Positions 1 to 10,639 of a stretch of 60,000 bases of DNA are shown here, one piece after another. The stretch comes from Acanthaster planci (taxonomy: Eukaryota > Echinodermata > Asteroidea > Valvatida > Acanthasteridae). Position numbers and translations under genes: made by a program. Position 1 is the stretch's first letter. Every line of letters starts with the position of its first letter. The notes beneath the pieces were generated by a model, which saw only the letters and a list, made by a program, of their open reading frames with translations, searched no databases and had not been told where the DNA came from. The DNA is taken from positions 1,550,516 through 1,610,515 of the forward strand of contig NW_019091364.1 of assembly GCF_001949145.1 (NCBI RefSeq), in the 5' to 3' direction.

Positions 1-230
1 TCCAGGAGTACGGTGAGCAGACGGCAGAAGACAAGCTACAAGTACAGAATACGGCGGGAAAAGGGAAATTTCCTTGCTGGTAGATGTGTAACAAAGCAAT
101 TCTGAAAACAGTCCAGCATGACAAGTTCCAAGGAGCTAGAAAAACTGACACTGGGACGGGACATTCATCAGTTAAAGACAGATAATTGCAAAGAAATAAA
201 GCCAACTTAACACACCAGTATGGAACACCG

Positions 231-392
231 GCGCTTCACAAAAGTGCGCCTCCGAGAGTTTGTGACGCACTGGCCAATCATAATGCGCGAAATCTGTCGA
301 CCCAATGCGTGTTTGGAAAGGGTCGACAGATTTTGCGCATTGTGATTGGTCAACGCATTGCAAACTCTTGGAGGCGCACTATTGTGAAGCGC
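231..392. repeat. Foldback (MITE-like) inverted repeat
   Basis: Two arms of about 73 bp (231-303 and 320-392) are imperfect reverse complements separated by a 16-bp loop. Both arms begin with GCGCTTCACAA at the outside and end in CTGTCGACCC at the loop. The element would fold into one long hairpin, which explains why reading frames on both strands give near-identical peptides here. No transposase is present. It is most simply a non-autonomous foldback element. Confidence 0.85.
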
Positions 393-643
393 CCGTATTA
401 TCAAAAGCAACACTGAGGCTATTACAAACAACAGGTATCTTCATAATCCTCAGCCCGTACCGGTGCGATTATGAAAATACCTACATGTATGGCACTGATG
501 TTTTTTATGCACATTATACACAATGAAAGCAATTTGACAACTTCGAGTGTGCACCATAATGCCATTCAAACTGAATTAAGGAGAAGCTAATTATCCTGAG
601 CTGAGACCCAAAGAGAATGGAATCGATCAAGCGAAAGATAACA

Positions 644-876
644 GCAAAATGAAGACGGAAGTCCATCCAATGTGTTATTTTTCTTATCCACCCTGAGCAG
701 AAGCAACCCCCTCATCGGTTGCAAAGAGTCAAGTTGGTCGGGAGTGTTCATTTTGTTGGTAGCGATGAGACTGCAACGCTTGCGTTTCATGGTCGTTTGT
801 GAACCAGCGATGCGTAGTTACTACCAAAGGAGCCTCCATTGCTAGGAAAAGTGCGCAGTCTCGTGGTCAAGCTCGA
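644..876 (-). repeat. Dispersed repeat family 1, copy A
   Basis: On the minus strand this segment matches 23443-23677, 30947-31143 and 47816-48010. Shared blocks include GGCTCCTTTGGTA, GGTTCACRAACGACYATGAAA and CTCCCGACCAAC. The match to the 23.4 kb copy runs through GACTTCCGTCTTCATTTTG and then stops abruptly at about 644, marking one element end. Short frames inside it encode similar peptides in copies A and B, but stops and indels differ among copies and no conserved protein is evident. A SINE, MITE or decayed element fragment is likely. Confidence 0.85.
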
Positions 877-950
877 AACCCAACAGCGGCAGCAAAACAC
901 CTTACCACGACCGCCGTTTAATGGTGCAACGATCCCCCCCCCAAAAAAAA

Positions 951-2179
951 TCTTAATTACCCGGTCGTTTCATTTTCTCACTTAAAGCGGGAATGTTTTG
1001 TTGTCTAACAAGCCTTGTACAATTATTGATATCGGTTGCTTGATATTAAGGAAATTTCCGGTGGGCCGAACTATCAACACTGAGTGGAGAGATTTATTAC
1101 TCACTGTATTCATTAGAACAAACGTATCAGCATTAAGCACATTTGCTGCTGGGAAAAGGTAATTTTGAAACTAATTTAAAAAGAAAGCCTCTCAAGTTTT
1201 ACCCAAATGATCTCCGTGGAAGCTAGAATTATGTAACGGACTTTTTCTTGAGGACTTTCCTAAAGAATACCACACACATCCAGGTAGGCAGACAAGAAGA
1301 AACGGTTACATGAATCAGGAGCCTGGATTCCATACCGAATCCATACCGACTCAAAAGATTTTTGTGGTCAACAAACTTTATTACTCGACCTGCTATCTTT
1401 ACTTGATTAGCGTCCGAATACTTACAAGTTGTGTGGATTTAAGAAGTAAGGGTGTTTACAGAGAATTGAAAAAAATCTAAAGTGTCATTTTGATTCAGAG
1501 TGCGTTTGCATAGTTAGCGGGCGATTTGAAGGATAGAGTGGAAAGATCCATTATGTCACTATACGGCAAATAACGGTTCTCAGTACCGGCCAAAGTCCTT
1601 CGGTCTACCGTCTTCATTTCCTTGGCCAACCCTTTGACAAATCCTGAATCTCTCGCTGACCCCAAACCTGTAAACACGAGGCAATGTTGTTCAGTACAGC
1701 GCAGCAACCACTACCGGCGCAATAAGACGCGTGGACCTCTCCTTCCCAACTCGAGAGCCCGGCGTCACGGCCCATTGACGTGGGCGCGCGAGCGGCGAGG
1801 CTATCATTGGCATAGCGTGGTCGTCTAGTAGGCTCCAAGTGCGAGCTGCACCCGTCACGGCTTTTCAGGCTGAATGGTGTACTTCGACAGAAGATGCCGC
1901 AAACAGCTTAATAGCTTGCTAGTTTTGTAAGATGTGTCGAGGCTTGGGTAATGAGAAGTCATTAATAACAGTGAGATGGCTGGGTAACCTGTGTCGTCAT
2001 TGCTACCCCTGTTTACGACCGCAGCATTTTTGGCTCTCTTCGATACATGGCATTGGCTTAGGAAACATTAATTAAAAGAGAAGAGTTTGGTGACTGATTG
2101 TACTTCATTGCTACATAAATCATCCCAAGATAGTAAGAGCGCCAATTGATGATAATATAAAAAGCAAAAACCACAAGAG
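951..2179. other. Non-coding stretch, nothing supportable
   Basis: Only short frames with many stops were seen. A 41-nt segment on the minus strand near 1108-1150 is flanked by AG and GTGAGT, but it is too short to call. No repeat with a second copy in the window was recognised. Confidence 0.5.
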
Positions 2180-2292
2180 AAACAACAACCACAACAACAA
2201 CAACAAACAAACAAACAAACAAACAAACAAACAAACAAACAAACACCCCAACAAACAAACAAACAACAGCTGCAGCAACAACAAAAAACCTT
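2180..2292. repeat. (CAA)n/(CAAA)n microsatellite
   Basis: Runs of CAA grade into CAAA units (AACAACAACAAC, then ACAAACAAACAAAC), interrupted by a short CACCCC block. The overlapping minus-strand frames rich in Val, Cys, Phe and Leu are translations of this simple repeat, not genes. A similar CAAA tract lies at 24513-24656. Confidence 0.95.
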
Positions 2293-2799
2293 TAAACACC
2301 TCACTATAAATTGCAGGGTATCGTAAATGCCTGCAGTCAAACATTATTTACCGATAACTGTCAACAGTAAATGCATACACGTGAGGTGGGTACTGAGCCT
2401 TCAGAAAGACAGTGGTTTCAAAAAATATTTGTGGTTTGGTGGGCAGGGGTAATATTTATGAAGCCCCCCCATAATTTCATTTGTAATGTTGGTATTTATG
2501 CCTTGGTAGCATCTACTTCAAGATTTCATGTCTAGTTTTTCAACCAATGTCTTAAAAAGTAGTTGGACTTACCACGTGCTCCGAGGTGTCATTGGCTTTG
2601 GCAATTGGTGCAACATCTCCGCCTTCGTAATATTCATCCGCGGGGTTTTGGCTGCTCAGCGTCGGCGACAGCTGGATGATCATACAAATATACTTCAGAA
2701 TAAAGGACACCGCCAGGTTCTTGTGGATGTTGATTCTGGTGCACTGCAGAGACCTGCCATCGATAAGGAGGAAGAAATATTTTCACAAGCACTTTTCAT

Positions 2800-3118
2800 T
2801 TATCGATTGGTGGGTTGGGTGGCTTGGGGAGGCTTTTGGCTCGGTTTGGTATCTTTAGGCTTAGGGGCAGGTTTGGTTAGCTTGGGCTGGCTTGGCTTGG
2901 GTTAACTTGGGTTGGGGTGAGTTAGTTGGGTAAAGTTGGCTTGTGTGGGTTGGTTTGGGCTGGGTTGGCTTGAGTTGGGTCAGATCGGGTTGAGTTGGCT
3001 TAGGTTGGGATGGCTTGGATGGCATCAGGTCGGGTTGGGTTATGTTGGCTTGGCTTAGATTGGCTTGGGTCAGGTGAGGGTGGGTTATGTTAGCTTGGCT
3101 TGGGTTAAGTTGGGTTGA
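2800..3118 (+). repeat. Degenerate G-rich (TTGGG/CTTGG)n tract
   Basis: About 320 bp are built almost entirely from TTGGG, TTGGC and CTTGG words on the plus strand with no fixed longer period. The strand is extremely G/T-biased and could form G-quadruplex or triplex structures. It is a decayed short-unit satellite. It resembles telomere-type repeats only in being G/T-rich and is not a TTAGGG array. Confidence 0.85.
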
Positions 3119-4835
3119 TGTGGTGTGTTGTAGTGTTTACTTAATAACTGTTCCATGCTTAAGCCCTGCCATACATTCGACTCCCTGCTATAAGATGCAT
3201 TTCTCTGCTTGCTTTTCCAAGTAATTTACGGCTGAGCAAAGAATGTTCACCAGAAAAGGTTTTGTTTCGTTTATAGACATAATACAGCGAAACATTAAGT
3301 GCGAATGCCTTCAAACGCGACTACGCCCGATGAATACTGTTGAGGGCGTACTGCACAGCGAGGGCGTCCTCAGCGGTGAAAATACAAGAGTTAGGTGAGG
3401 ACAATTCGACGGCATCTCAGTCCCTGAACTGAAGGACGCTCCATTTGGCGCACAAGGATAAAGCTGTGCTGATCTCTGCGATCCTCCAAGAGCACAATAG
3501 GTAATGCCCACCGTTAAACGGAACGCACAATGCCTATCATAATGTACTGGTGGTTTCTTCTGAATACACGATCTTCAGTATCAGGTCTGTGTGGCTTTAA
3601 TTCGGTGCCGCGCGCAAAAATGGGGAGGGGAAACCGTACCGCCTCCACCTCCCTACGCGGAGGTCCGTGCCCCTGGGTGCCCCTATTTGTACTCTTGAAC
3701 AACCACCGTCGGCTTTCAGTGACCCCTGCAAAAAGTATGGTGCCCCCGGTCAGGGCGGGTGAAATTTAGGAGACAAAAGCAGACAACCGCATCGCATGTT
3801 TGGATACAATTACTGCATGGGCTGGAACAACTAAAGCCATTCCATCAGGAAGAAAAAAGGTCAATAAAAGCTCCTTGAAGACCCCACTGGGATCTGGAGG
3901 GGCTCTTAAAGGACATATCGATGACAACCAGCTTTGTAATTTCATCCCGTCCCAGCCGACAAGTCAAATCATTTCTGTATATTTCCTCCGAGCAGCTCTC
4001 ACAGGAGATAGAAGAGGCGGAAATGAGTTTTGGATATCTACTCTCACGCTGAAGCTTTCCCCGGCCGCGCCGTGCAAAATTCAAATTACTTCCTGTAACT
4101 TATATAACAGCTATGTTATTACAAGAAAAGCCACCTGTTTCCAGGTTGTTTGCCATTCACACTGCTCTTTGTTTCCACTATCTTCCCCCCCCTACAAATC
4201 CCCATTTAATTAAGAATACCGTACGGTTTTACACAGCGTAAGCCTGCAGATGTTTGACGTGGAATGTTGAAGGGGAGGTTGGAGTTAGCAAAACAAGAAA
4301 GGAACATATTGTACTCCTAAGATACTGCTAATACCTGCAGATTCCTCAACCGGAGAAGACTTCTCCTTTTGATGGGCAGCAAATCCTCCTAGAATGTCAA
4401 TGTCAGCTGTCGCTACGCTAACTTGGATTAGGCCTATGCGAAGCCTCATCGTCTAGAAATCATTACTGAAGAAGATGACTTTTAAGCCAAAAGGAGGAAC
4501 AGTTTCCCGTGGAACGAATGCGAGTAACTGCATTGGAGATCACGGGGCGGGTAAAATTGTCCCACAACGCACAGACAACTTGGAACCAAGCGTACGCCTA
4601 CTGGTACGCGTGATCTCGTAAGCGCGTGCATGCGCGTTAAGGGGGTAGCTTAATGTCGCCCTCTTCTTGGGCAAACATGGCGCAGCGTAGGCTACAAGAA
4701 TGGGCCTAAAACCTCTAGTTTTACTACATGTATGATCTAGATGGGTTGGATCGGCAAGACGTTTGATAGGCGTTTCAGAGAAATATGCAAGGGCTGCGTA
4801 GCACCGTGATCAGAATATTGACAAGAATATGGATA
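3119..4835. other. Non-coding stretch, no gene recognised
   Basis: Short overlapping frames on both strands (for example 3311-3511 minus and 3800-4213 plus) lack splice context or recognisable motifs. The longest, 137 codons at 3800-4213, has no domain that I know. Confidence 0.45.
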
Positions 4836-4836
4836 A

Positions 4837-4953
4837 ATAATCAGTGCTCTGAAATATGTCATTGCCGAGCATTCAGAAGTGAATCTGCTTGCCCTGAAGA
4901 AGGTACTCAGTTACCAAAAGCTCAGCAATTACATATCTCAGAGCACTGATTAT
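4837..4953. repeat. Foldback element with 34-bp arms
   Basis: Arms 4837-4870 and 4920-4953 are near-perfect reverse complements. The outer ends read AATCAGTGCTCTGA and its complement; the inner ends read GAGC and GCTC. They are separated by a 49-bp loop. The symmetric structure suggests a small foldback MITE or a structured non-coding element. Confidence 0.8.
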
Positions 4954-5320
4954 ATATTATATTTTTGGTGGACATTTCAGGTCGTTGTGCTGTGCATGTG
5001 CATTGTACATGTCTCTGTCCAGTGAGCAAGTGCATTCCGTGCGCACTATACGCGCATCTCACACAGTCTGCCCAGTAAGTTGTCATTTTACAACCTCGTT
5101 CCCAAGGGGATGATCTAATACCGCGCGATGTTGGTTCCCCCCATGCCTTGCACGATCTAGTGAAGGAACGTGCACGCAGCCCGTGAAGTCGAGGTTGTTT
5201 TTTGGTTTTGGTTTTTTTTTGGGGGGGGGGTTGCTGTTAAAACGTGGGAGGTACCACAGTCGTCGCGCACCGTTAGGGAACTCACAAGCCCACAGTCCAC
5301 CTTTAACCGATCTCGCACTT

Positions 5321-6078
5321 CCTGGACACCTAAAGTGACGCAAAGAGTGGTTGCCATGTTTCTAAAGTTGCAAGTGGGATTGCTATTGTTCCTTTGAAGT
5401 AAACGCGGCAATCACGTGAACGGTTGTTGCCGATCGGCGCATCAGCATCCTGGACACCTAAGGTGACGCAAAGACTGGTTGCCTCGTTTCCAAAGTTGCA
5501 AGTGTGATCTCTATTGTTCCTTTAAAGTAAACGCGGCAATCACGTGAACGGTTGTTGCCGATCGGTGCATCAGCATCCTGGACACCTAAAGTGACGCAAA
5601 GACTGGTTGCCTCGTTTCCAAAGTTGCAAGTGTGATCGCTATTGTTCCTTTAAAGGAAACGCGGCAATCACGTGAACGGTCGTTGCCGATCGGCGCATCA
5701 GCATCCTGGACACCTAAAGTGACGCAAAGACTGGTTGCCTTGTTTCCAAAGTTGCAAGTGTGATCGCTATTGTTCCTTTAAAGTAAACGCGGCAATCACG
5801 TGAACGGTCGTTGCCGATCGGCGCATCAGCATCCTGGACACCTAAAGTGACGCAAAGAGTGGTTGCCATGTTTATAAAGTTGCAAGTGTGATCGCTATTG
5901 TTCCTTTAAAGTAAACGCGGCAATCACGTGAACAGTTGTTGCCGATCGGTGCATCAGCATCCTGGACACCTAAAGTGACGCAAAGACTGGTTGCCTCGTT
6001 TCCAAAGTTGCAAGTGTGATCGCTATTGTTCCTTTAAAGGAAACGCGACAATCACATGAACGGTTGCTGCCGATCGGC
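5321..6078. repeat. 128-bp tandem repeat, six units
   Basis: The word CCTGGACACCTAA recurs at 5321, 5449, 5577, 5705, 5833 and 5961, an exact 128-bp spacing with no indels. Units differ by only a few substitutions, and the last is truncated at GCCGATCGGC. Each unit carries a palindromic AATCACGTGAA (E-box CACGTG; CACATG in the last unit) and GCCGATCGGY, another near-palindrome. Low divergence implies recent expansion or active homogenisation. No frame is conserved across all units. Confidence 0.97.
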
Positions 6079-7589
6079 TACCCATATTAGAGTGCAGAGA
6101 AGGAGACACAGGACAACAGAACGTGCTATATCCAAGATCAAACGGTCGGGTTTGCCGAAATCAAATGGGACAACATCGAAACGATTTCCCAGTATGAGCG
6201 ATGAGGTAAATACTGAGGTAGAGATAAAATGAACAAACCCGGCTGGGAAAGAGACTAACTTAAAGCCAAACTCCTCTGGATTCCGGAAGTGTGGGAGGGG
6301 AAAACGTGCCGTCAACGGGACTATCATCCCTTGGAATGAGGGGCTGGTGAAGACAGGAAAGTCAACCATTAACCCAGCAGATAAGATACCGAATTAGACG
6401 GTAATAAAAGACAAAGTTGACAAGCAGTTTTGTACGACCAGCAGGCGAGATTTGCTGGGGGGGGGTAGGAATACCGCACAATGTAACCAGGCACAAATTT
6501 CATCTGAAATTCAATGAAATTCGGTTCTTTTAGAATTGAGGGGATTTTTAAAGAATACAGATAATTTTTTTTTGCAAGGGACCCTTTCAAGGAAGTATAA
6601 CAGTTGATTACAGGCACACCTTAGAATTGTATAGCGTGCGGGTTTTAATTAGATAGCTTTCTATGCCTACCAGTGATCAATGATGTTTGGCACTTAAGGC
6701 AGCGTGGGGTGATTGGTATCTCCTTCATCCAGGAATTGCTATCGAACTAATGGAATCGAAACTGCACAGAGGCGCACATAAGGTGTTGTCTCACGGTCCG
6801 CAGACATTGATTTCCACACTGAGAGTCGCACAACGGGATATCGACTGAATGAGAGGAATCGTTGCGGCGCAGGGATTCTCCGATTGTCAGCAGATAAACA
6901 GGCCCGGTACGCATGCACCATCATGAAGGAGAAAGTCAAGAGAAATCATTAAGGCCTGACATCATTCGCGTATTTTGCATGGACGCAACATATCAACACC
7001 GGTGCTTTTAAGTTGCAAAAAGATGGCTCGTTTACACACTTTTCTCCGAGCTACAGAAATAAACTTTTTAAGACTAAAGATAAACAATAAAAATCAACAC
7101 GCCGAGGTTCCGAGCTGTAAACGTGGCGACACACCTATTTTTACGAGACCTATTTTTTTTACGAGAAAAGCGACACAACGCTTCCAACGAACGTTGGCAA
7201 TTAATTACAAACGACCCGCCTTGTTTGAGCAGTAAGGTCGGGGCGGAATCCCTTGGCGCCAAAACTGTGCAAATGCAGCCCGCAAAAAAAAGACGACACG
7301 CCACGTTTGGAACAAACAAACAGGCAAATACATATTCCGCGCGTCTCCTAATTTCTCTAGGGTATTCTCTTATTCTCAGCAAACTCGACCAATACCGGTA
7401 TCGTATAATGAAGACACATAATTCTATACAGTGTGGCACCTTTCTGGGGAAGGCTTTATGCACGTCGAAGCAGAAGAGTAAGACGTTTGGAGGGATGCAA
7501 GTGGGCGGCAACACGAGCACTTCTCATAGGATGAAATCTGCTTAGATTGTTTCATCCAAGTACAAAAAGGACACACTCTAAAACCCCCC
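6079..7589. other. Non-coding stretch, probable gene-internal or intergenic DNA
   Basis: Frames up to 148 codons exist on both strands around 7074-7545, but none shows recognisable domains, and splice-bounded exons were not found. I looked here on the minus strand for the missing TM2-TM7 exons of the GPCR and did not find them. Confidence 0.4.
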
Positions 7590-7750
7590 CAGGTCAGATT
7601 GACCCAGAATTAGGTCCATTCGGCGTGACCCTTTTCCGGGTCAAATATGACCCAGAAAGGGTCAAATATGATCCAAAAGGGGGTTATAGTTTGACCCAGA
7701 AAAGGGTCACGCCGAATGGAACATAATTCTGGGTCAAACTGGGTCAACCC
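7590..7750. repeat. Foldback element built from GGGTCAAA/TTTGACCC words
   Basis: Arms of about 55 bp (near 7590-7645 and 7690-7750) are reverse complements sharing CCATTCGGCGTGACCC and TGACCCAGAAT. The loop also contains TGACCC and GGGTCAAA words, giving about nine copies of the GGTCA core in alternating orientation. It is most likely a MITE. The core equals a nuclear-receptor half-site (AGGTCA-like), which could matter if it sits near a promoter. Confidence 0.85.
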
Positions 7751-8278
7751 TTTGCTCAGAGTGGTAAAACGTAGCCTGGAAAATCCCCGCTCGACTCTTT
7801 ACGATTCAAGCAGGCCTAGCCTATTAGAAATGTTTTTGCTCGTCATATTGGAGTTTCCAATGGTACCAAGAATATGCGGCTGGCAGAGGCTTTAAAGAGG
7901 TGGTCATGGCGTTTATTTAATATAATGCAATACGCATATTCAATGAGTCAGCTTTTAGATCACAGACAAGCAATCAAACAAAAATCTTAGGGCGCCTTGT
8001 GTGGACTGAAGAGGTCGCTGCGAAGACACTATTTCTCTGGTTTACTGCCGCTGTTTGCCTGTTTTGGGGAAAATGAAATGTACAGGCTACTGTGGAGAAA
8101 TGCAACAAAGATTCCCCTGGTCCGAAAAATTGACGGCAAAGTATTAAGGCTGGTTCCCAACCAGTCCTTTGATATATCCGTGCCCTTCACGAGCAGGAGA
8201 GTCTGGGACCCAGCTGGCAGGGGAATGACCTGAGCATACAGGATTTGAGAAAAAAAAAAAGAATCTGATAAGACTTAC

Positions 8279-8388
8279 TTGAAGTAGCAAAAGATGAAAA
8301 GCATGATGACGAGAAAGATGAGAGAGAGTATGCATCCACAAAGCCAGATATACGACACGGACTGATGAGTCGGCTCCCCTGGAATGGT
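8279..8388 (-). CDS. Class B1 (secretin-family) GPCR exon: stalk and TM1
   Basis: This 110-nt exon (36 codons plus 2 nt) is preceded by the acceptor TTTTTGACAG and followed by the donor GTAAGT. It reads from TIPGEPTHQSVSYIW through a 24-residue hydrophobic helix to LFIFCYF plus a split codon. The helix matches TM1 of secretin-family receptors in length and position just after the HRM domain. In human CALCRL and CRF-type receptors TM1 likewise ends in a YFK/RLR motif at an exon boundary, so the intron position appears conserved. It joins the upstream exon 8591-8679 in phase 0 across a 202-bp intron. The product would be a plasma-membrane peptide-hormone receptor coupling to G proteins. Subfamily (calcitonin, CRF/DH44, PDF or other) cannot be decided from TM1 alone. 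The next exon (ICL1/TM2) was not found at lower coordinates. Confidence 0.88.
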
Positions 8389-8590
8389 CTGTCAAAAAGA
8401 CATGTTTATTCCTCAATTTAGCGTGGAAAATACGAACTCCTAGAAATGAAAAGGAACACTACCAACGAGAATACTTTTATTGTACCAATATTGCTTTTGG
8501 TAAACATTATGCAATTCAGCTTGACGACAAAGCTAAATTTATAGGGCTTTTGAGAACGAAAGCCAGCTTGATGAAGATCATCGGACTTAC

Positions 8591-8679
8591 TGGCGCGGTG
8601 TAGGTTTTGAGACATTCAGTGTAGTCCGTCCACTTAGCCCAGTTGCCTGTGTTCTCACACGCCCTGTAAGCTCTGAGGG
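8591..8679 (-). CDS. Class B1 GPCR exon: C-terminal half of HRM domain
   Basis: This 89-nt exon (2 nt plus 29 codons) lies between acceptor GTACCCAG and donor GTAAGT. It encodes ACENTGNWAKWTDYTEC, with the fifth and sixth cysteines of the hormone-receptor domain, the conserved G-x-W core, and the [ST]-x-Y-[ST]-x-C ending found in receptors such as CALCRL and CRHR1. The split first codon joins exon 9601-9702 in phase 1, and the last codon joins 8279-8388 in phase 0, so all three exons make one uninterrupted frame. A potential frame extending upstream of the acceptor (MYPALRAY...) is intronic read-through. Confidence 0.92.
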
Positions 8680-8699
8680 CTGGGTACATGTACCAAAAC

Positions 8700-9130
8700 A
8701 AAAACAAAAACTTCGTTAAGATCATTTCCGAAACATGCAACGTGATGGCCAGGGGATCCAAAGACATGGTGGACGTTGGAAACAGACCCCCCTTAAAGGA
8801 TGGGGGACTGGAATTTTAAATGAACGCGCGTTTTGGTGCAACTGTCTGAGCATCATTGAAAAAGCACGAAATTTATTGGGCACTCCTTTTGAGTTGTTCT
8901 CAAACGTCAAGTGCGTATCTTCAAACAATTCAAATGGGTGACGTTTCTGAAGTGACGTCCTTCCAGGAAAACATTGTTTATCTGGAGATGCGTTTCTGTT
9001 CCAACAGTGAATCGCAATTGTTCCGTGAAAATGTTCGTTGGAATAACGGGAACAACAGTGAAACACCAAAGACATTTAACTTTCAAGGACCAGTCTTTTA
9101 TACAAAACCTCGCAGACTGCAGCGAGCGTG
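8700..9130. other. GPCR intron sequence upstream of a SINE
   Basis: This lies inside the 921-bp intron between the HRM exons at 8591-8679 and 9601-9702. Frames on both strands here have no recognisable content. An (AAAAC)n-like stretch sits at 8694-8712 next to the acceptor's polypyrimidine tract. Confidence 0.6.
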
Positions 9131-9330
9131 AAAGCGGCCCAGTAGTTAAGCTTTGTGCTTCCTTGATCCACGGGTCGAAGGTTCGAATCCAGAAGCTGGT
9201 CACATGTTAGGCCTTGACGACGTCATTTCTGCCCCCAACTATATATAATCTCCCCAGAACTGTATATGGGTATCTATGAAGGTAGTGGGATGATCTTGGC
9301 TGCACAAAGTGGTCTTGACATTGGCTTAAT
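9131..9330 (+). repeat. tRNA-related SINE inside GPCR intron
   Basis: A tRNA-like head carries an A-box-like CCCAGTAGTTAAGC near 9139 and a perfect B box GGTTCGAATCC at 9180-9190, spaced as in a pol III promoter. The body follows with CTCCCCAGAACTG and TATGGGTATCTATGAAGG, a layout found in many animal SINEs. It cannot fold as a true tRNA because the acceptor stem and 3' end are absent. The 3' limit is approximate. Confidence 0.7.
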
Positions 9331-9600
9331 AAGCAGGGATATAAACTGTGACTGTAATGGTGTATAGAGAAACATAACTTCTATAGAGTCTATCTTATGC
9401 GCTTCATATTATATCAAACATTTAACTTCATAATAAGCAAAATGTGGTTTGTTCGTGCGGTTATAACCAACTGGCGTGGCTTATACCTAGTGATTGTGAT
9501 TACCATCCCGGATTGAACGGAGCAAAAGCACTTAAGCGGGGAACTGTAACATTTCTAAGGTAATTATCAAAGACGGGGGCCAGACGCAACAGCAACCCAC

Positions 9601-9702
9601 CGGAAGAATTGAAGACGGGACAGGAAAGGCTGGCGTTCTGCCCGCCTGGCGTAGGCGGCCAACACATGACCTTATCGTGAGAGGCATTACAGAACAGCGC
9701 AC
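9601..9702 (-). CDS. Class B1 GPCR exon: N-terminal half of HRM domain
   Basis: This 102-nt exon (2 nt, 33 codons, 1 nt) has acceptor TTTTGTCTGCAG and donor GTGGGT. It encodes ALFCNASHDKVMCWPPTPGG followed by QNASLSCPVFNSS: the second, third and fourth cysteines, the D-x(3)-CWP signature, the Gly turn and the C-P of the HRM fold. CN-A-S-x-D plus CWPP-x-P-x-GQ resembles CRF-receptor-type ectodomains, whereas the TM1 end resembles calcitonin-type receptors. Three N-glycosylation sequons are visible (NAS twice, NSS). The start phase demands an upstream exon ending one base into a codon. The domain's first cysteine must come from that exon, because none precedes FCN here. Confidence 0.92.
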
Positions 9703-10639
9703 CTGCAGACAAAATGAAGATATATTTAGAGGCATTCACCAATTTATCTTGAAAGGATTACAAGAAAAAGGGCATTTCAGTGTCTATATTACAAATTAAA
9801 AAGACCACCAAATAATAAATCACAACATTAAATTGCCACATCGTGCCTTGCGTTTGGTTAAATCAGACCATGGAAAAGAAAACAAAATACAAAGCGTGAA
9901 GGAGTCAGGCAACGTCAGTTTGCTGATAGAAATACATTGTCAGGGAACATGCTTTCATGGGCTCTTCCTCTGCGACTCAATGTTATGACATTAAATAGAT
10001 TGGTACTATTGAATTTCATTTGGCAATCATTGACGGAGTGGTTACAATGCTCTCGTCCTCACGCGGCCCGGCGAGAAGTACGACTGATACTGCAATTTCC
10101 ATGTTATTAAAAAACCTGAAGCTCTCACAAAAGGAATGACGTGGGATTGACGTCAAATTATTGTTGATATTCTAAACTTAGGCTCCCTTGTGTGTGTGGG
10201 CCTTTCCCGACAAGAAGCCGACTTGACTTGTATGGGCGGATTTTTAATGAACGACATGAACACGTATAAGTGCGCACACTGCGGTTGTCCACCGCTTCCC
10301 TTTAATGAATCAGACATGTATACCTCGCGGTACCAAGCTGCTCTTCAGACTTGAAAACCCTTAGCAAAGATGCAGACTGAACGCCACTGCTGTGCAGGTA
10401 TCGTCCAGCCCTTATCCAATCGTTGTCCCACCCCAACTCATAAAAAATGACCGAAACCAAAACAAAATGATCGTATTTATTCAATTTAGAAATGTCCTAT
10501 TTTTTTAACGACGTGTTTCCAACCTCCCTGCCCGGTTAAGGTGGTTCAACCCCGACTTATAACACTCCTAGGTACCCCTGTATACGCGGAAAAAACCCTC
10601 TTTAGATCATCCTTCAATTAGTCAGTTCGTTTTTCTTTT
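9703..10639. other. Probable GPCR intron, 3' part
   Basis: No exon-like segment was recognised. The stretch is AT-rich with scattered short frames. It belongs to the intron of at least 5 kb upstream of the HRM exon, if 14717-14941 is the preceding exon. Confidence 0.45.

Noticed and set aside
186-431. Two similar frames on opposite strands at the left end
   Set aside because: They mirror each other because the DNA is an inverted repeat. No gene is implied.
1108-1150. 41-nt minus-strand segment between TTTTCCCAG and GTGAGT
   Set aside because: The peptide ANVLNADTFVLMNT does not match the GPCR TM2 region and the segment is too short to trust.
2058-2344. Three overlapping minus-strand frames rich in Val, Leu, Cys and Phe that look like membrane proteins
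   Set aside because: They are direct translations of the (CAA)n/(CAAA)n microsatellite.
4621-4711. Possible housekeeping promoter: GTGCATGCGCG followed by AACATGGCGCAGCG and a 10-codon ORF
   Set aside because: Only half-sites of NRF-1 and YY1 motifs are present and the ORF stops after ten codons.
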